This document shows, piece after piece, positions 17,458 to 26,150 of a DNA stretch of 64,000 nucleotides. The stretch is taken from assembly GCA_050012375.1 (NCBI GenBank), contig JBEKHH010000021.1, positions 1-64,000 on the forward strand, in the 5' to 3' direction. Under the pieces are notes generated by a model. That model was not told the origin of the DNA. It made no database searches and was given only the letters and a program-made list of their open reading frames with translations. How positions within the stretch are numbered: position 1 is the first letter of the stretch; each line of letters opens with the position of its first letter. Made by a program: the position numbers and the translations under genes. This stretch comes from PALSA-1353 sp050012375. Lineage in GTDB: Bacteria > Planctomycetota > Phycisphaerae > Tepidisphaerales > Tepidisphaeraceae.

Positions 17458-18531
17458 TCATCGGGCCTTGGAAAATCGGCACACCACATCATAGAGCTTT
17501 CCGTTGTGCCGGGCCGCGACGGCCGTGTCCTTGATCATCGCGAAAGTCGCCGCGTCACAGGAGAATTCCGCGTCGAGGTTGCTTTCAACGCCGCGGCCCA
17601 TTCCCTCCAGGATGACCAGGTCCGCATCCTCAGCGGCCGCGTTCAAAGCCGGGCTGACGGCACCCAGGTCGATCAGCGGGTCGCCGGTCCCGGTGCTGAT
17701 CAGATCAATCGGAAGGTCGGCGATGGTGGGCTCGGCTTGGATAATCTTCGGCCAGCAGGCGCGAACGTCGGCGAGGGTCATGTCGTTGAGCGTGGGCCGC
17801 TGGTTGGCCGCCAGCACGACGCGCGTCCCGCGCCTGGCCAGCCAGCGAATCATCGGCACGACCCCCAGCACAAAATCGCTGCCGGCGTTGTCCACGAAGA
17901 ACACCGCCTTGCGATGGATCGGCCCCTCGAGCAACCGCCGCGCGAGTCGATCGTAATCGTCGATGAGCCACGGCCGCGGAGCGATTTTCGATCGCGTGTC
18001 AAACAAATCGGGACTCGAGTTGAGAAACATTTTTGCCGTGGCATCGGCGCCCATATCAAAGATATTTCCCGCGAAAATTCCCAGAACCAGCGTCTGGAGC
18101 TGTCCGGCCGGCGGAAGCGAATCGATCTGCCGGCAAATGCCCGGCAGCAGCGGCAGCATTTTCTCGTTCTCGCGGTCTTTCAAATCGGCGAACGGATCGA
18201 AAAATCCCCATCGCCGGAGCAGATCATCCCGCCAGCGGTCGAGGGTCAGGATCGTCACCCGTCCAAAGCGCGACGGATTGGCCGAGAAGGCGTCAAATGC
18301 CGCGTAAAATTCCCGGCGGCAATTCTCCGCCCGCTGCGGGGCGGCGGTTTCGGTCTGTCCGCTTTTGGCGGCCGATTCGAGGCCCAGCTTGAGGATCGTA
18401 TTCAAATGCCGCTTAAAGAATTCCACCCAATGGCGCCGCCCCGCCTCGTCGGTTGTCAAATCCCAGGAGCACGCGACATATTTCGCCGCGTCGGCCAACT
18501 TGCAGAATGGGACCGGCGAAGAGTTGGACAT
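17458..18531 (-). CDS. DUF89/ARMT1-family damage-control phosphatase
   Basis: 357 residues. The DUF89 metal site is visible in FFVDNAGSDFVLG and LVILEGMGRGVESN, with the family-specific late motif after CRFSKAR missing because the protein ends there. DUF89 proteins are metal-dependent phosphatases that remove damaged or side-product phosphometabolites. The exact substrate is unknown. N-terminal 150 residues are helical, as in the family. It ends two bases before an aldo/keto reductase stop boundary, so the two genes may share a transcript. Confidence 0.78.
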   Translation of the reverse strand: MSNSSPVPFCKLADAAKYVACSWDLTTDEAGRRHWVEFFKRHLNTILKLGLESAAKSGQTETAAPQRAENCRREFYAAFDAFSANPSRFGRVTILTLDRWRDDLLRRWGFFDPFADLKDRENEKMLPLLPGICRQIDSLPPAGQLQTLVLGIFAGNIFDMGADATAKMFLNSSPDLFDTRSKIAPRPWLIDDYDRLARRLLEGPIHRKAVFFVDNAGSDFVLGVVPMIRWLARRGTRVVLAANQRPTLNDMTLADVRACWPKIIQAEPTIADLPIDLISTGTGDPLIDLGAVSPALNAAAEDADLVILEGMGRGVESNLDAEFSCDAATFAMIKDTAVAARHNGKLYDVVCRFSKAR

Positions 18532-18532
18532 G

Positions 18533-19522
18533 CTACGGCTGCTTGACCGCCCACGGATACGGCCAACCGTGAACGAATTGGTGCTTCTCCAGGGCCTTTC
18601 GCTCCTCGGTCAAGAGCAGATTTCCATCCGAGGCCGCGCAATTTGAATCGACCTGCGCGATGCGCCTCATGCCGGGGATGACGGTGGAAACCGCCGGATG
18701 GCTCAGGCAGAACTTCAGCGCGAGCGTCGCGAGGGTGGGCCGGTCTGGTTTGAGGAATTGCTTCAGCGCCTCCACCCGCCCCGCCGCCTCGCGGCGGCGC
18801 TGGGGCGTAAGCCAATTCGATCGCCAATCCGTTGCATCCATCTTCACGTCCGGCCCGAAATTTCCGGTGAGCAGTCCCTCCTCAAACGGAACCCGCGCGA
18901 TGATCCCGACATGGGCCTCGATTGCCGCGGATAACAGCCGCTCCGCCGGCCGCTGCTCGAAGATGTTGTAAATGACCTGAACGCTGTCGATCAGGCCGCT
19001 TTGGGTCAGTTCGACGGCTCCGTACGGGTCCCAATCATTGGCCGAGACGCCAAACGATTTGATTTTTCCCTGTTTCTTCAGTTTCTGGAATGCGTCCAGC
19101 CATTGGGTCTGGCGAAGAAAAGCGGGCGTCCACGAATGTAATTGTTGAAGATCGAGGCAATCGATCTTCAGGTTGGCCAGCGAGCGTTCGGTCACCTCGA
19201 CGATCCAATCGGCGGGAAACACCTGGTTAATCGGGTCCTTGTCGGTGGCCTGGCGCTGGGTCTTGGGGGGGATTTTGCTGGCGATGGCAATCCCGGCGCG
19301 CCGGGTCGGGCCGGCGAGGGCCCGGCCGATCAGCTTCTCGCTGTGCCCATCGCCGTAGACCGCCGCCGTGTCGATGAAGTTCACACCAAGGTCGATGGCG
19401 CGATGGATGCAGGCGATGGCCTCGGCGTCATCCTGCTTTCCAAATCCCCCGCCGATTTGCCAGGCCCCAAAGCCGATCTCGCTGACCTTGATGCCGGATT
19501 TGCCGAGTTTGCGATAGAGCAT
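18533..19522 (-). CDS. Aldo/keto reductase
   Basis: 329 residues, normal for the AKR superfamily. The tetrad is D51 (NFIDTAAVY), Y56, K83 (IASKIPPK) and H129 (LQQLHSW), so NADPH-dependent carbonyl reduction is expected. The substrate is not deducible. It lies directly upstream of the DUF89 gene (one-base gap) on the same strand. A second, different AKR lies 176 bases upstream with a long palindrome between them. Confidence 0.9.
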   Translation of the reverse strand: MLYRKLGKSGIKVSEIGFGAWQIGGGFGKQDDAEAIACIHRAIDLGVNFIDTAAVYGDGHSEKLIGRALAGPTRRAGIAIASKIPPKTQRQATDKDPINQVFPADWIVEVTERSLANLKIDCLDLQQLHSWTPAFLRQTQWLDAFQKLKKQGKIKSFGVSANDWDPYGAVELTQSGLIDSVQVIYNIFEQRPAERLLSAAIEAHVGIIARVPFEEGLLTGNFGPDVKMDATDWRSNWLTPQRRREAAGRVEALKQFLKPDRPTLATLALKFCLSHPAVSTVIPGMRRIAQVDSNCAASDGNLLLTEERKALEKHQFVHGWPYPWAVKQP

Positions 19523-19544
19523 TTGCTAATCCATCCTAAAATCT

Positions 19545-19671
19545 AAATGCAACCGCGAAGACGCCGCGGAGGCTTTGCCTACCGCGAAGATCACGAAGAC
19601 AGCGCGAAGAAGTCAGCCAATGAATTTCTTCGCGCTGTCTTCGTGATCTTCGCGTCTTCGCGGTTGCATTT
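19545..19671. repeat. CGCGAAG long palindrome (127 bp)
   Basis: AAATGCAACCGCGAAGACG at the left is matched by CGTCTTCGCGGTTGCATTT at the right. The internal arms (GATCACGAAGACAGCGCGAA) pair with TTCGCGCTGTCTTCGTGATC. The left arm carries an extra CCGCGGAGGCTTTGCCTA segment. It lies between two aldo/keto reductase genes and could fold into a very stable hairpin. Same family as the 45.2 and 54.8 kb elements. Confidence 0.85.
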
Positions 19672-19698
19672 GATTGCAGTTGTTTCTGCATCCGCGCC

Positions 19699-20682
19699 TT
19701 ACCACGCGTACGCTTCGGGCGCTTCGCCGCCGGGGCCGGGCCAGATTTCGTCCAGCCGCCGATGGGCTTCTTCGCTGATCTTGATCTCCAGCGCCTCCAG
19801 GGAGCCGGTCAATTGATCCATCGTTCGCGGCCCGATGATGGGCGCGGTGACGGCCGGGTTGGCCAGCAGCCAGGCCAGCGCCAAGTCCGCCGGCCTGTGT
19901 CCCGCCTGCTTGCAGAAATTTTCCCATGATTCCAATTGCGGGCGCATTTTGTCGATTCGCTTTTGGACGTGATCGCCCGCGCGCCGGCCATGCTCCGTCT
20001 TGTGCAACACCCCGCCGAGCATCCCGCCATCCAGCGGACTCCACGGGATCACGCCCAGTCCGTATGCCCGGCAGGCGGGCAGAACTTCCATTTCCACCAT
20101 TCTTGCCGCCAGGCTGTACTTGCTCTGCTCGCAAACCAGCCCCAAAAAACCGCGGCGGCCGGCCGTTTCACAGGCCTGGGCGATATGCCAGCCCGCGAAA
20201 TTGCTGCTGCCGACGTAGAGAATTTTGCCCTGCTGGACGAGCACTTCCATCGCCTGCCAGATTTCATCCCATGGCGTCTCGCGCGAAATATGGTGCATCT
20301 GATACAGATCGATGTAATCCGTTTTCATTCGCCGCAGGCTGTTGTCGCAGGCGCGGCGAATCTTCACGGCACTGAGCCCGCGCTTCATGGTCATATCTTT
20401 GGGATCCCCATCCATGTCTCCGAAAACCTTGGTCGCAATGATGGTCTTCTCGCGCCGCCCACCGCCCTGGGTGAACCACGTGCCAATGATTTTTTCGGTG
20501 ACTCCTTCCCCCTTTTTCCAGCCATACACATCGGCCGTGTCGAAAAAGTTGATTCCCAAATCCAGGGCTTTGTCCATGATGGCATGGCTGTCCCCCTCCG
20601 GCGTATGCGGGCCGAAGTTCATCGTCCCCAGACAGAGGCGAGAAACATTCAAACCGGTTCGACCTAGCGTTGTGTATTGCAT
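19699..20682 (-). CDS. Aldo/keto reductase (YajO/YghZ-like)
   Basis: 327 residues with tetrad D48 (NFFDTADVY), Y53, K85 (IIATKVFG) and H130 (YQMHH). SSNFAGWHIAQA and AWLLANPAVTAPIIGPR are typical of the NADP-binding barrel of this reductase group. It differs clearly from the 18.5-19.5 kb gene, so the two are not a recent duplication. Both point the same way. The real substrate is unknown. Confidence 0.9.
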   Translation of the reverse strand: MQYTTLGRTGLNVSRLCLGTMNFGPHTPEGDSHAIMDKALDLGINFFDTADVYGWKKGEGVTEKIIGTWFTQGGGRREKTIIATKVFGDMDGDPKDMTMKRGLSAVKIRRACDNSLRRMKTDYIDLYQMHHISRETPWDEIWQAMEVLVQQGKILYVGSSNFAGWHIAQACETAGRRGFLGLVCEQSKYSLAARMVEMEVLPACRAYGLGVIPWSPLDGGMLGGVLHKTEHGRRAGDHVQKRIDKMRPQLESWENFCKQAGHRPADLALAWLLANPAVTAPIIGPRTMDQLTGSLEALEIKISEEAHRRLDEIWPGPGGEAPEAYAW

Positions 20683-20701
20683 GTGTGATCTCGGGAAGAA
20701 A

Positions 20702-20829
20702 AGTCATTTGTCATTTGTCACTGGTCATTTGTCATTCGCATATGTTGTAGTGGGAACCGCCGTTTTCGACAAATACCACCGGACAAATGACATGTGACAA
20801 ATGACAAATGACATGTGACAAATGACAAC
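20702..20829. repeat. GTCATTT/AAATGAC inverted heptamer repeat
   Basis: GTCATTTGTCATTTGTCA words on the left face ACAAATGACATGTGACAAATGACA words on the right, with about 60 bases between. The 7-base period is strict. The block lies downstream of the candidate RNA terminator at 20829-20870 and upstream of the aldo/keto reductase start at 20682. Confidence 0.85.
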
Positions 20830-20870
20830 AAAAAAACAGCGGCTGGCCACCCCTCCGGCAGCCGCCGCTG
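20829..20870 (-). terminator. Intrinsic terminator, minus strand
   Basis: On the minus strand CAGCGGCGGCTG and CAGCCGCTG pair around a loop and are followed directly by seven Ts (complement of 20830-20836). The nearest upstream protein gene on that strand stops at 21142, about 270 bases before, leaving room for a separate transcript. Confidence 0.8.
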
Positions 20871-21005
20871 CTAAACAGTAATTTTCTCGAACAACCTCCG
20901 CAGGTGTCCGCGATCATGGCGATCACGATAGCGGAAAGCGCTTGTCGCTGACTGATCGCCAGCCCCAAGGGCGATCTGCGTCAACACGCCTGCGGAGTTA
21001 TTTAA
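20829..21005 (-). ncRNA. Candidate structured non-coding RNA
   Basis: On the minus strand, an outer stem pairs 20984-20999 with 20893-20907 (core CTCCGCAGG with CCTGCGGAG). Inside it, GATCGCC/GGCGATC (20970-20976 with 20954-20960) forms a perfect 7-bp hairpin, with smaller helices between. A strong intrinsic terminator follows. No credible reading frame covers it. It does not match the consensus of tmRNA, SRP RNA or the common riboswitches I know. A 6S-like regulator or a 3' UTR-derived RNA of the 21142 gene is possible. Confidence 0.45.
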
Positions 21006-21141
21006 TGCTCGCGCCGCGTGAAAGGGACACCGACCGCGACGCTGATCACCTCGTTCGAAGCCGCCAGTCTAGCGGGATCGCCCTGATAAGTCGAGAACTT
21101 TCTTATTGGACGTCAGTAAAAAAGAGAAAAATAGCCAAGTC

Positions 21142-21852
21142 TTATTGCCCCTCGTCGGACGCCACCTTGGCGCGGGCACCATCGTATTTCTGCTGGGCGG
21201 CATCGACCGTCGCCTTGGCCGCCGCATATTCCTTGTCGGCAGACATCCCTTGCTGGAATTTCATCTTCAAAAGGTCCACATTGTGCTGGACTGCGGTCAG
21301 TTCGATCGAAGCGGCCTGAACCCCGGGGTCGAGTTTCAATACCTCGTTTTGAACCTTTTTCAGCTTCATGCTCGCCAGCATTGAGGCCGTCGCCAGCGGC
21401 GAAAGGGTTTCCGGGGTGGCATCGCCGCTGGCCTTGGCGGCATTCAAATCGTCCACGGCCTTCTGTTTGTCGGCCAGCGCGCTTTGATAATCTGGGTTGC
21501 TCGAGAGCGAATCACTGGCAGCCTTCTTGGCGGCCTCAAGGGCGGATTGCACATCAGCCAGCTTGTTCTGGGCCGCCGTCCAGTCCGGCGTCTGCTGGAA
21601 TTTCGCCAACAAGGCATCGGACAGGGTCTTAAGGGCCTTGTTGTCGTTGGCCAATTCCGTTGCCGCGGCGACCTCAGCCGCCTGGTCCTGTGATAGCTGC
21701 GTAGGAACCGGCGGAGGCGGCATTTCAGCCGGATTTTGCGGCGAGGGCGCAGATGAAGCTTTGTGATGCCGGCCGCCCGACTCTGCCCCAAACACGGTTG
21801 CACTGGCTAATCCCACCCCCACCAGGGTGACCCATAAATAGCGCGTCCACAT
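21142..21852 (-). CDS. Secreted coiled-coil protein of unknown function
   Basis: 236 residues. A signal peptide (VTLVGVGLASATVFGA) is followed by a proline-rich linker (PQNPAEMPPPPVPTQ). The rest is an alanine/lysine/glutamate-rich helical region with heptad character (AAQNKLADVQSALEAAKKAA, ADKQKAVDDLNAAKA). Likely a periplasmic elongated helical protein. Not recognised as a named family. Downstream on the same strand come the candidate RNA and its terminator. Confidence 0.65.
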   Translation of the reverse strand: MWTRYLWVTLVGVGLASATVFGAESGGRHHKASSAPSPQNPAEMPPPPVPTQLSQDQAAEVAAATELANDNKALKTLSDALLAKFQQTPDWTAAQNKLADVQSALEAAKKAASDSLSSNPDYQSALADKQKAVDDLNAAKASGDATPETLSPLATASMLASMKLKKVQNEVLKLDPGVQAASIELTAVQHNVDLLKMKFQQGMSADKEYAAAKATVDAAQQKYDGARAKVASDEGQ

Positions 21853-21985
21853 GATGACACTCCGGTCTGTTTTCCGCCGTTGCCATCATATCACACTTGT
21901 GGAATACCAGGGATGGCAAGCGAAGACGCAGTGCTGGCTTCGGCGACCTCGGTCGAGCCGCGCACCGCTAATGGGAATATGGAGA

Positions 21986-23200
21986 TTATGTGCCGGTTGG
22001 GTCATCAACCCGGCCCAGGAAGAGCATTGCTCCGCTGCTTCGGTCGCGAATGATGAAGAGAAACGGATGGTCAGCCGTGAAGGTCATCCGCGGCATCATC
22101 ACGGCCGTCGGCGCCATGACGATCCCGGTGGCTGCCGCCGCTTCGGTCCCCTGCTCATCCACCGCGACATATGCCTTGTGCACAACCTCCGAGAGGAACA
22201 GATCCGTCTGAGAATCGATCCCCGAAAAATCCGCTTGCCCCGACGTGAACGCCGCGGGCATCCCCATCTCCTTCAGCTTTGAGGCAAGACCGAACCGGGC
22301 GGAGAATGTGAATTTGGGAATCGCCACCTCGGCTTGCTCCTGCTCCAGCCGGGCAACCACGTCGGCCAGAAGGTTCGCGGAAAAGATCGACTCCAGTTTG
22401 CCCAGAGCGTCGATCGAACGCGGCAGCAAAATCAACATCGCGACCTTCTCGCCCTTGTAAGGCAATTCGATCGCTTGGAATTGATCGTTCTGCGCATAAG
22501 GAAAAAAGCCGCTCGTTCGCATCATCAGCCTGGGCTCCGGCTTGGCCTGCCCGGCCACGTGGAAATCAGCCTGGCGCGTAAGGCCCGGCAAAAACGGCGA
22601 CTGCCAATCGGCCTTGAAATAAATCGCATTGGCCAGCACCATCCGCGTGTCCGCCGGGAGAGTCTCCGGCGAAAAAAGCTCGGAAATCTTGCCCGCGGTC
22701 TGGCGGGCGACCCAATCATTGATGGCTCGGCTGGCGAGGGGCGGATCGCGGAAATCAATTCCCGAGACAACCGTGTGATAATCGCCTTGCAGAAGGTTTT
22801 GGAATGCCGGCAGACATTGGGTTCCCTGCTGGGCCCACAGGGCACTGGCGATGCGAAGCTGAAAATCCTGATCCGACTCCTGAAGGCACCCCAGCAAAAG
22901 CGCTTCGGCCGCGTGGGCCTCCGGGGACGAAGCATCCGCCACGCGCAGGACGGCGGACATCTCCCTGGCGGTTTGGCCGCGCGCCCCGGCGGCGGTCATC
23001 ATCAGCGCCGAATAGACGCTCAGCGGAGAATAGAGCAAATTCCCGTGTGGCGCGGAGAGCCGCCCATACAAATCCGCCGCAAAGCGATTCACGTCCTCGG
23101 CCGCGGCGGACGGCCGCGTCGCCGGCAGGCCCTCCGCCAGCGCCAAAAGCCCGCCATTCACCAGAGTAATAGCCGCAACCAGCAACACGATCGCCCGCAT
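21986..23200 (-). CDS. Secreted serpin (serine protease inhibitor)
   Basis: 404 residues. A signal peptide (IVLLVAAITLVNGGLLALAEG) precedes a full serpin fold: NLLYSPLSVYSALMMTAAGA, LANAIYFKADWQSPF, EVVHKAYVAVDEQGTEAAAA and the end DHPFLFIIRDRSSGAMLFLG. The hinge EQGTEAAAAT has the small residues required for an inhibitory serpin. Counting from P17 as Glu gives P1 Thr and P1' Ala in MAPTAVMMP. This suggests an elastase-like or subtilisin-like target. Probably secreted to block foreign or self proteases. Confidence 0.9.
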   Translation of the reverse strand: MRAIVLLVAAITLVNGGLLALAEGLPATRPSAAAEDVNRFAADLYGRLSAPHGNLLYSPLSVYSALMMTAAGARGQTAREMSAVLRVADASSPEAHAAEALLLGCLQESDQDFQLRIASALWAQQGTQCLPAFQNLLQGDYHTVVSGIDFRDPPLASRAINDWVARQTAGKISELFSPETLPADTRMVLANAIYFKADWQSPFLPGLTRQADFHVAGQAKPEPRLMMRTSGFFPYAQNDQFQAIELPYKGEKVAMLILLPRSIDALGKLESIFSANLLADVVARLEQEQAEVAIPKFTFSARFGLASKLKEMGMPAAFTSGQADFSGIDSQTDLFLSEVVHKAYVAVDEQGTEAAAATGIVMAPTAVMMPRMTFTADHPFLFIIRDRSSGAMLFLGRVDDPTGT

Positions 23201-23352
23201 GATTCTCCTGTCTGCCCTTGGCGTTTCGCGAACCGCGACAATACCTTGGACGCGCCGGCGGCCGAAATGGACAAGGAAAAATCCCGCTTTTCGGTTTCTC
23301 CCGCCGCCCCAGCGGTTATAAGATAAGGATTGAGTCGGATTGGAGGCGCCTT

Positions 23353-23967
23353 ATGCGAATGGCCTTTGGCTTGGGCGGGGTGCTGGTAACCATCGGGGTC
23401 ATCGCCTGGATTATGGGCAAGGTCCTTCTTCCCTACGATCAGGCTTCGACGCACGCGTATCAGCAAGCGCAAGGGACCCTCAACCAAATCTCCGGACGGG
23501 ACGAAAACGGCAACAACATCGAGACGACCTATTCGGTCTTCGCCGACGCGCGCGGCGACGGCAAACTGCTGGATCTCCAGGTTACGCAACTGGCCCCGGA
23601 CAGCCCGCTGGTCCATTTTTTCGGCCTGCAAAAGGATGACGTCATCGTCGCCTGCATCGGTGGGCACACCGTCCGAACCGAGATGAATGGACTGAACGAT
23701 GAGCGGGCCGGCAAGGACGCCATCTGGGACGCCTACACAACCCAAGGTCAATTGGTCGTGCAGCGGGAGGATCGGCAACTCACGCTTCCAATTCCCAAAA
23801 TCCAGCCGACTCCCAATCGGCCGGCCCCGTCGCCGACCGCCGCCGCCGCTCAGAATCAGAACGCGCAGCGGACGGAGCAACAGCAAGAGGGAAAATCCAA
23901 CAACGGCAGCGAGAGCGGCTCCATGGACGAGATCCGGCAGCGGCGCCACGCTTTGCCGACGTATTGA
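23353..23967 (+). CDS. Membrane-anchored PDZ-like protein
   Basis: 204 residues from ATG 23353, with GGAGG six bases upstream. A single N-terminal membrane segment (GLGGVLVTIGVIAWIMGKVLL) is followed by a PDZ-like region: QVTQLAPDSPLVHFFGLQKDDVIVACIGG then QLVVQREDRQLTLPIPK. The Gln/Asn/Ala-rich tail is disordered. It might bind partner proteins at the membrane. It is close upstream of the PMT-type glycosyltransferase (28-base gap), so the two may be co-transcribed. Confidence 0.68.
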   Translation: MRMAFGLGGVLVTIGVIAWIMGKVLLPYDQASTHAYQQAQGTLNQISGRDENGNNIETTYSVFADARGDGKLLDLQVTQLAPDSPLVHFFGLQKDDVIVACIGGHTVRTEMNGLNDERAGKDAIWDAYTTQGQLVVQREDRQLTLPIPKIQPTPNRPAPSPTAAAAQNQNAQRTEQQQEGKSNNGSESGSMDEIRQRRHALPTY

Positions 23968-23995
23968 CAATCCCGACGGCTCTCTCCCCCTCTTC

Positions 23996-25888
23996 ATGAG
24001 CCAGGCAACGCGCTCCAACCATCCAACCCCGGCTCAAGCGGCCGTGTCACATCAGACGAATCGGCCTGGGCGGATGCTCCCGCTGGCCGTTTGTGTGTTG
24101 CTGATCGCCGGCTTTGGAGCCACGGCTTGGCTGGCATGCCTGCACGAGTGCGCCACGATGGATGAGCCGGTCTCGTTGTTCAGCGCCTGGGCTTGCACTC
24201 ACCTTCACGACTTCCGCTGTGATCCGGAGCATCCGCCGCTGTGGAAATATTACGTCGGCGTCGGAACGCGGAAGGATGATTTGAAAATCCAGCTTCACTC
24301 GCCGCAGTGGCGGCAAATGCTGGAGGATTCGCACGTTCAAGGACCGCTGGCTTCGGAAGCGCTGTATTCCACGCCGGGGGTCGATGCCGACACGCTGCTG
24401 GGTCGCGGACGAGCCAGGATGACTCTCCTCGGCGCTGTTCTGGGGGCGATGATCGGCTGGTGGGCGTGGCGCATCGCAGGACCCGTCGCCGCCATGGTCG
24501 CGACCGCATTCTTCTGCCTTGATCCCAATTTTCTCGCCCACGCGCCCCTTATCAAGAACGATGTCCCGGTAACGCTCGCATTCCTCTGGGTGATGGCGAT
24601 GGTCTGGCTGGTGGGCGAGCGAGCGACGTTCTTTCGTCTCACACTCATGACCCTGGCTTTGGCGGCAACCGTAATGACGAAATTCTCAGGCGTGCTGGCC
24701 ATCCCGATTTTGGGCGTGTTGCTTTTGCTCCGAGCGCTGCTTGCGTCTCCATGGCCCGTCGGCCCATGGAACCTGCAAACGCGCAAGCGCCGCCTGGCGG
24801 CAGCCGCGGCCATATTGCTTTGCTCACTGCTGCTCACCTGGGGACTCATCTGGGCCTGTTACGATTTCCGATTCGCGCCGACGAACGATCCGGCTGAATC
24901 CTTCGATTTTCAAGCCGCGCTGCAAACCTGCGCGGCCCACGAATGTCTCGCCCAGAGTAATGATCCTTTCAATGTTCCGCCGCAGATGGTGCAAGAATTT
25001 GTCCGCACCTGGAAACCGCCGGGGTCCGTACGTCTCCTGCTGGCAGCCAACGCCCATCGCCTCCTGCCGCAAAGTTTACTCCGCGGCTTGATCGGCGAAT
25101 TCGCCTGGATCCGCGGCCGGGTTGCGTTTTTATGCGGAGAATCCTCGGTCATCGGGTGGTGGTACTACTTTCCGCTGGCCATGGCGTTCAAAACGCCGAT
25201 GGCCACGCTGATCGGATTCGGGATCGCGGTGATTCTTATCGCCGGTCAAAAGCGCCTGCTCGATGCGGCGGGCGGCTGGACGCTGACGGCTGCCGCCGTC
25301 GCTCCGATCCTTTACATGTCCTACGCGATGAGTTCCAGGGTCGATGTCGGCATTCGCCACATTCTTCCCGTCTATCCTTTTGTGTTCATCCTTCTCGGCG
25401 TGGCGGCATCGCTGGCGTACCGAAGATACGGTAAGTCAGCCGCCGTGATTTCGGCCATCCTGCTGCTGGCCCTCGCAGTCGAAACTTTCTCGGCGCTCCC
25501 GAATTACATTCCCTTCTTCAATTTCGCGGCGGGCGGCTCGCGGGGCGGCCTGCGGCTGCTCAGCGAATCCAACATCGATTGGGGCCAGGACCTTCCGGAA
25601 CTTGCCAAGTGGCAACAGCAGAACCCCGACCACCAGATCTATCTGTGTTATTGGGGAAGCGCCGACCCGCGCTATTACGGCATTCATTACATGAACCTGA
25701 CAGCCAGCGACGCCCCTCCCGACCAGGTCGTCCCAATGCGCCTGCCCCCGGTGTATGTTTTCAGCGCGGTCGCATTAACCGAGCCCGGATTCCGCAAACT
25801 CTACCAGCCGCTTCTCGAGACGCTTCAAAAACGTCCGCCCGTGACCACTCTTGATGGATCGCTCTTTATCTACTCGGACGGGCAATAA
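23996..25888 (+). CDS. PMT/ArnT-type membrane glycosyltransferase (GT39-like)
   Basis: 630 residues from ATG 23996. About 11 transmembrane segments are predicted by eye. The first periplasmic loop has the catalytic-type acidic motif CATMDEPV followed by DFRCDPEHPPLWKYY, the pattern of GT-C enzymes that use polyprenyl-phosphate sugars. A large loop (about 320-420) and a soluble C-terminal segment with NIDWGQDLPELAKW follow. Likely glycosylates protein or lipid outside the membrane. The donor and acceptor are unknown. Confidence 0.78.
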   Translation: MSQATRSNHPTPAQAAVSHQTNRPGRMLPLAVCVLLIAGFGATAWLACLHECATMDEPVSLFSAWACTHLHDFRCDPEHPPLWKYYVGVGTRKDDLKIQLHSPQWRQMLEDSHVQGPLASEALYSTPGVDADTLLGRGRARMTLLGAVLGAMIGWWAWRIAGPVAAMVATAFFCLDPNFLAHAPLIKNDVPVTLAFLWVMAMVWLVGERATFFRLTLMTLALAATVMTKFSGVLAIPILGVLLLLRALLASPWPVGPWNLQTRKRRLAAAAAILLCSLLLTWGLIWACYDFRFAPTNDPAESFDFQAALQTCAAHECLAQSNDPFNVPPQMVQEFVRTWKPPGSVRLLLAANAHRLLPQSLLRGLIGEFAWIRGRVAFLCGESSVIGWWYYFPLAMAFKTPMATLIGFGIAVILIAGQKRLLDAAGGWTLTAAAVAPILYMSYAMSSRVDVGIRHILPVYPFVFILLGVAASLAYRRYGKSAAVISAILLLALAVETFSALPNYIPFFNFAAGGSRGGLRLLSESNIDWGQDLPELAKWQQQNPDHQIYLCYWGSADPRYYGIHYMNLTASDAPPDQVVPMRLPPVYVFSAVALTEPGFRKLYQPLLETLQKRPPVTTLDGSLFIYSDGQ

Positions 25889-25925
25889 GGCCCCAGGGAT
25901 GGACATCCCCGCGCTTTGGCAACAT
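25889..25925 (+). terminator. Hairpin after the GT39-like gene
   Basis: GGGATG and CATCCC pair just after the stop codon, followed by GCGCTTTGGC. A resemblance to the 3604-3636 hairpin suggests a repeated terminator-like element. T-rich tail is poor. Confidence 0.35.
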
Positions 25926-25972
25926 TTTCAGTCTTCAATGTAAATCCACAATTCTCCGGCGTTTCCAGATAG

Positions 25973-26085
25973 AAATTGAACCGCAGAGCACGCCGAGATC
26001 GCTGAGACAAACGCGGAGAGGATCTTCAGGGACCCTCTTCTCTGCGTCTATCTCCGCGGCCTCGGCGTGCTCTGCGGTTCAATTT
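25973..26085. repeat. CGCAGAG long palindrome (113 bp)
   Basis: AATTGAACCGCAGAGCACG and its complement CGTGCTCTGCGGTTCAATT end the element; the outer arms are perfect for 24 pairs. The internal part (GAGGATCTTCAGGGACCCTC) closes the hairpin. It differs from the CGCGAAG family in sequence, but the design is the same. It lies between the converging PMT-like and CvpA-like genes. Confidence 0.85.
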
Positions 26086-26150
26086 GACTTTGAAATTAAG
26101 GAACTTACGCGAGAGACCAAAAACGTTGTTTGGGGAGCGGGCGGCGTGGA

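Noticed and set aside
19545..19671. Reading the palindrome as a small coding gene (PRRREDHEDSAKK type peptides)
   Set aside because: The peptides are translations of the repeat and occur in both directions at each copy.
20829..21005. 6S RNA or SRP RNA assignment
   Set aside because: The conserved SRP tetraloop and the 6S open-bubble plan were not found, so only a generic candidate RNA is reported.
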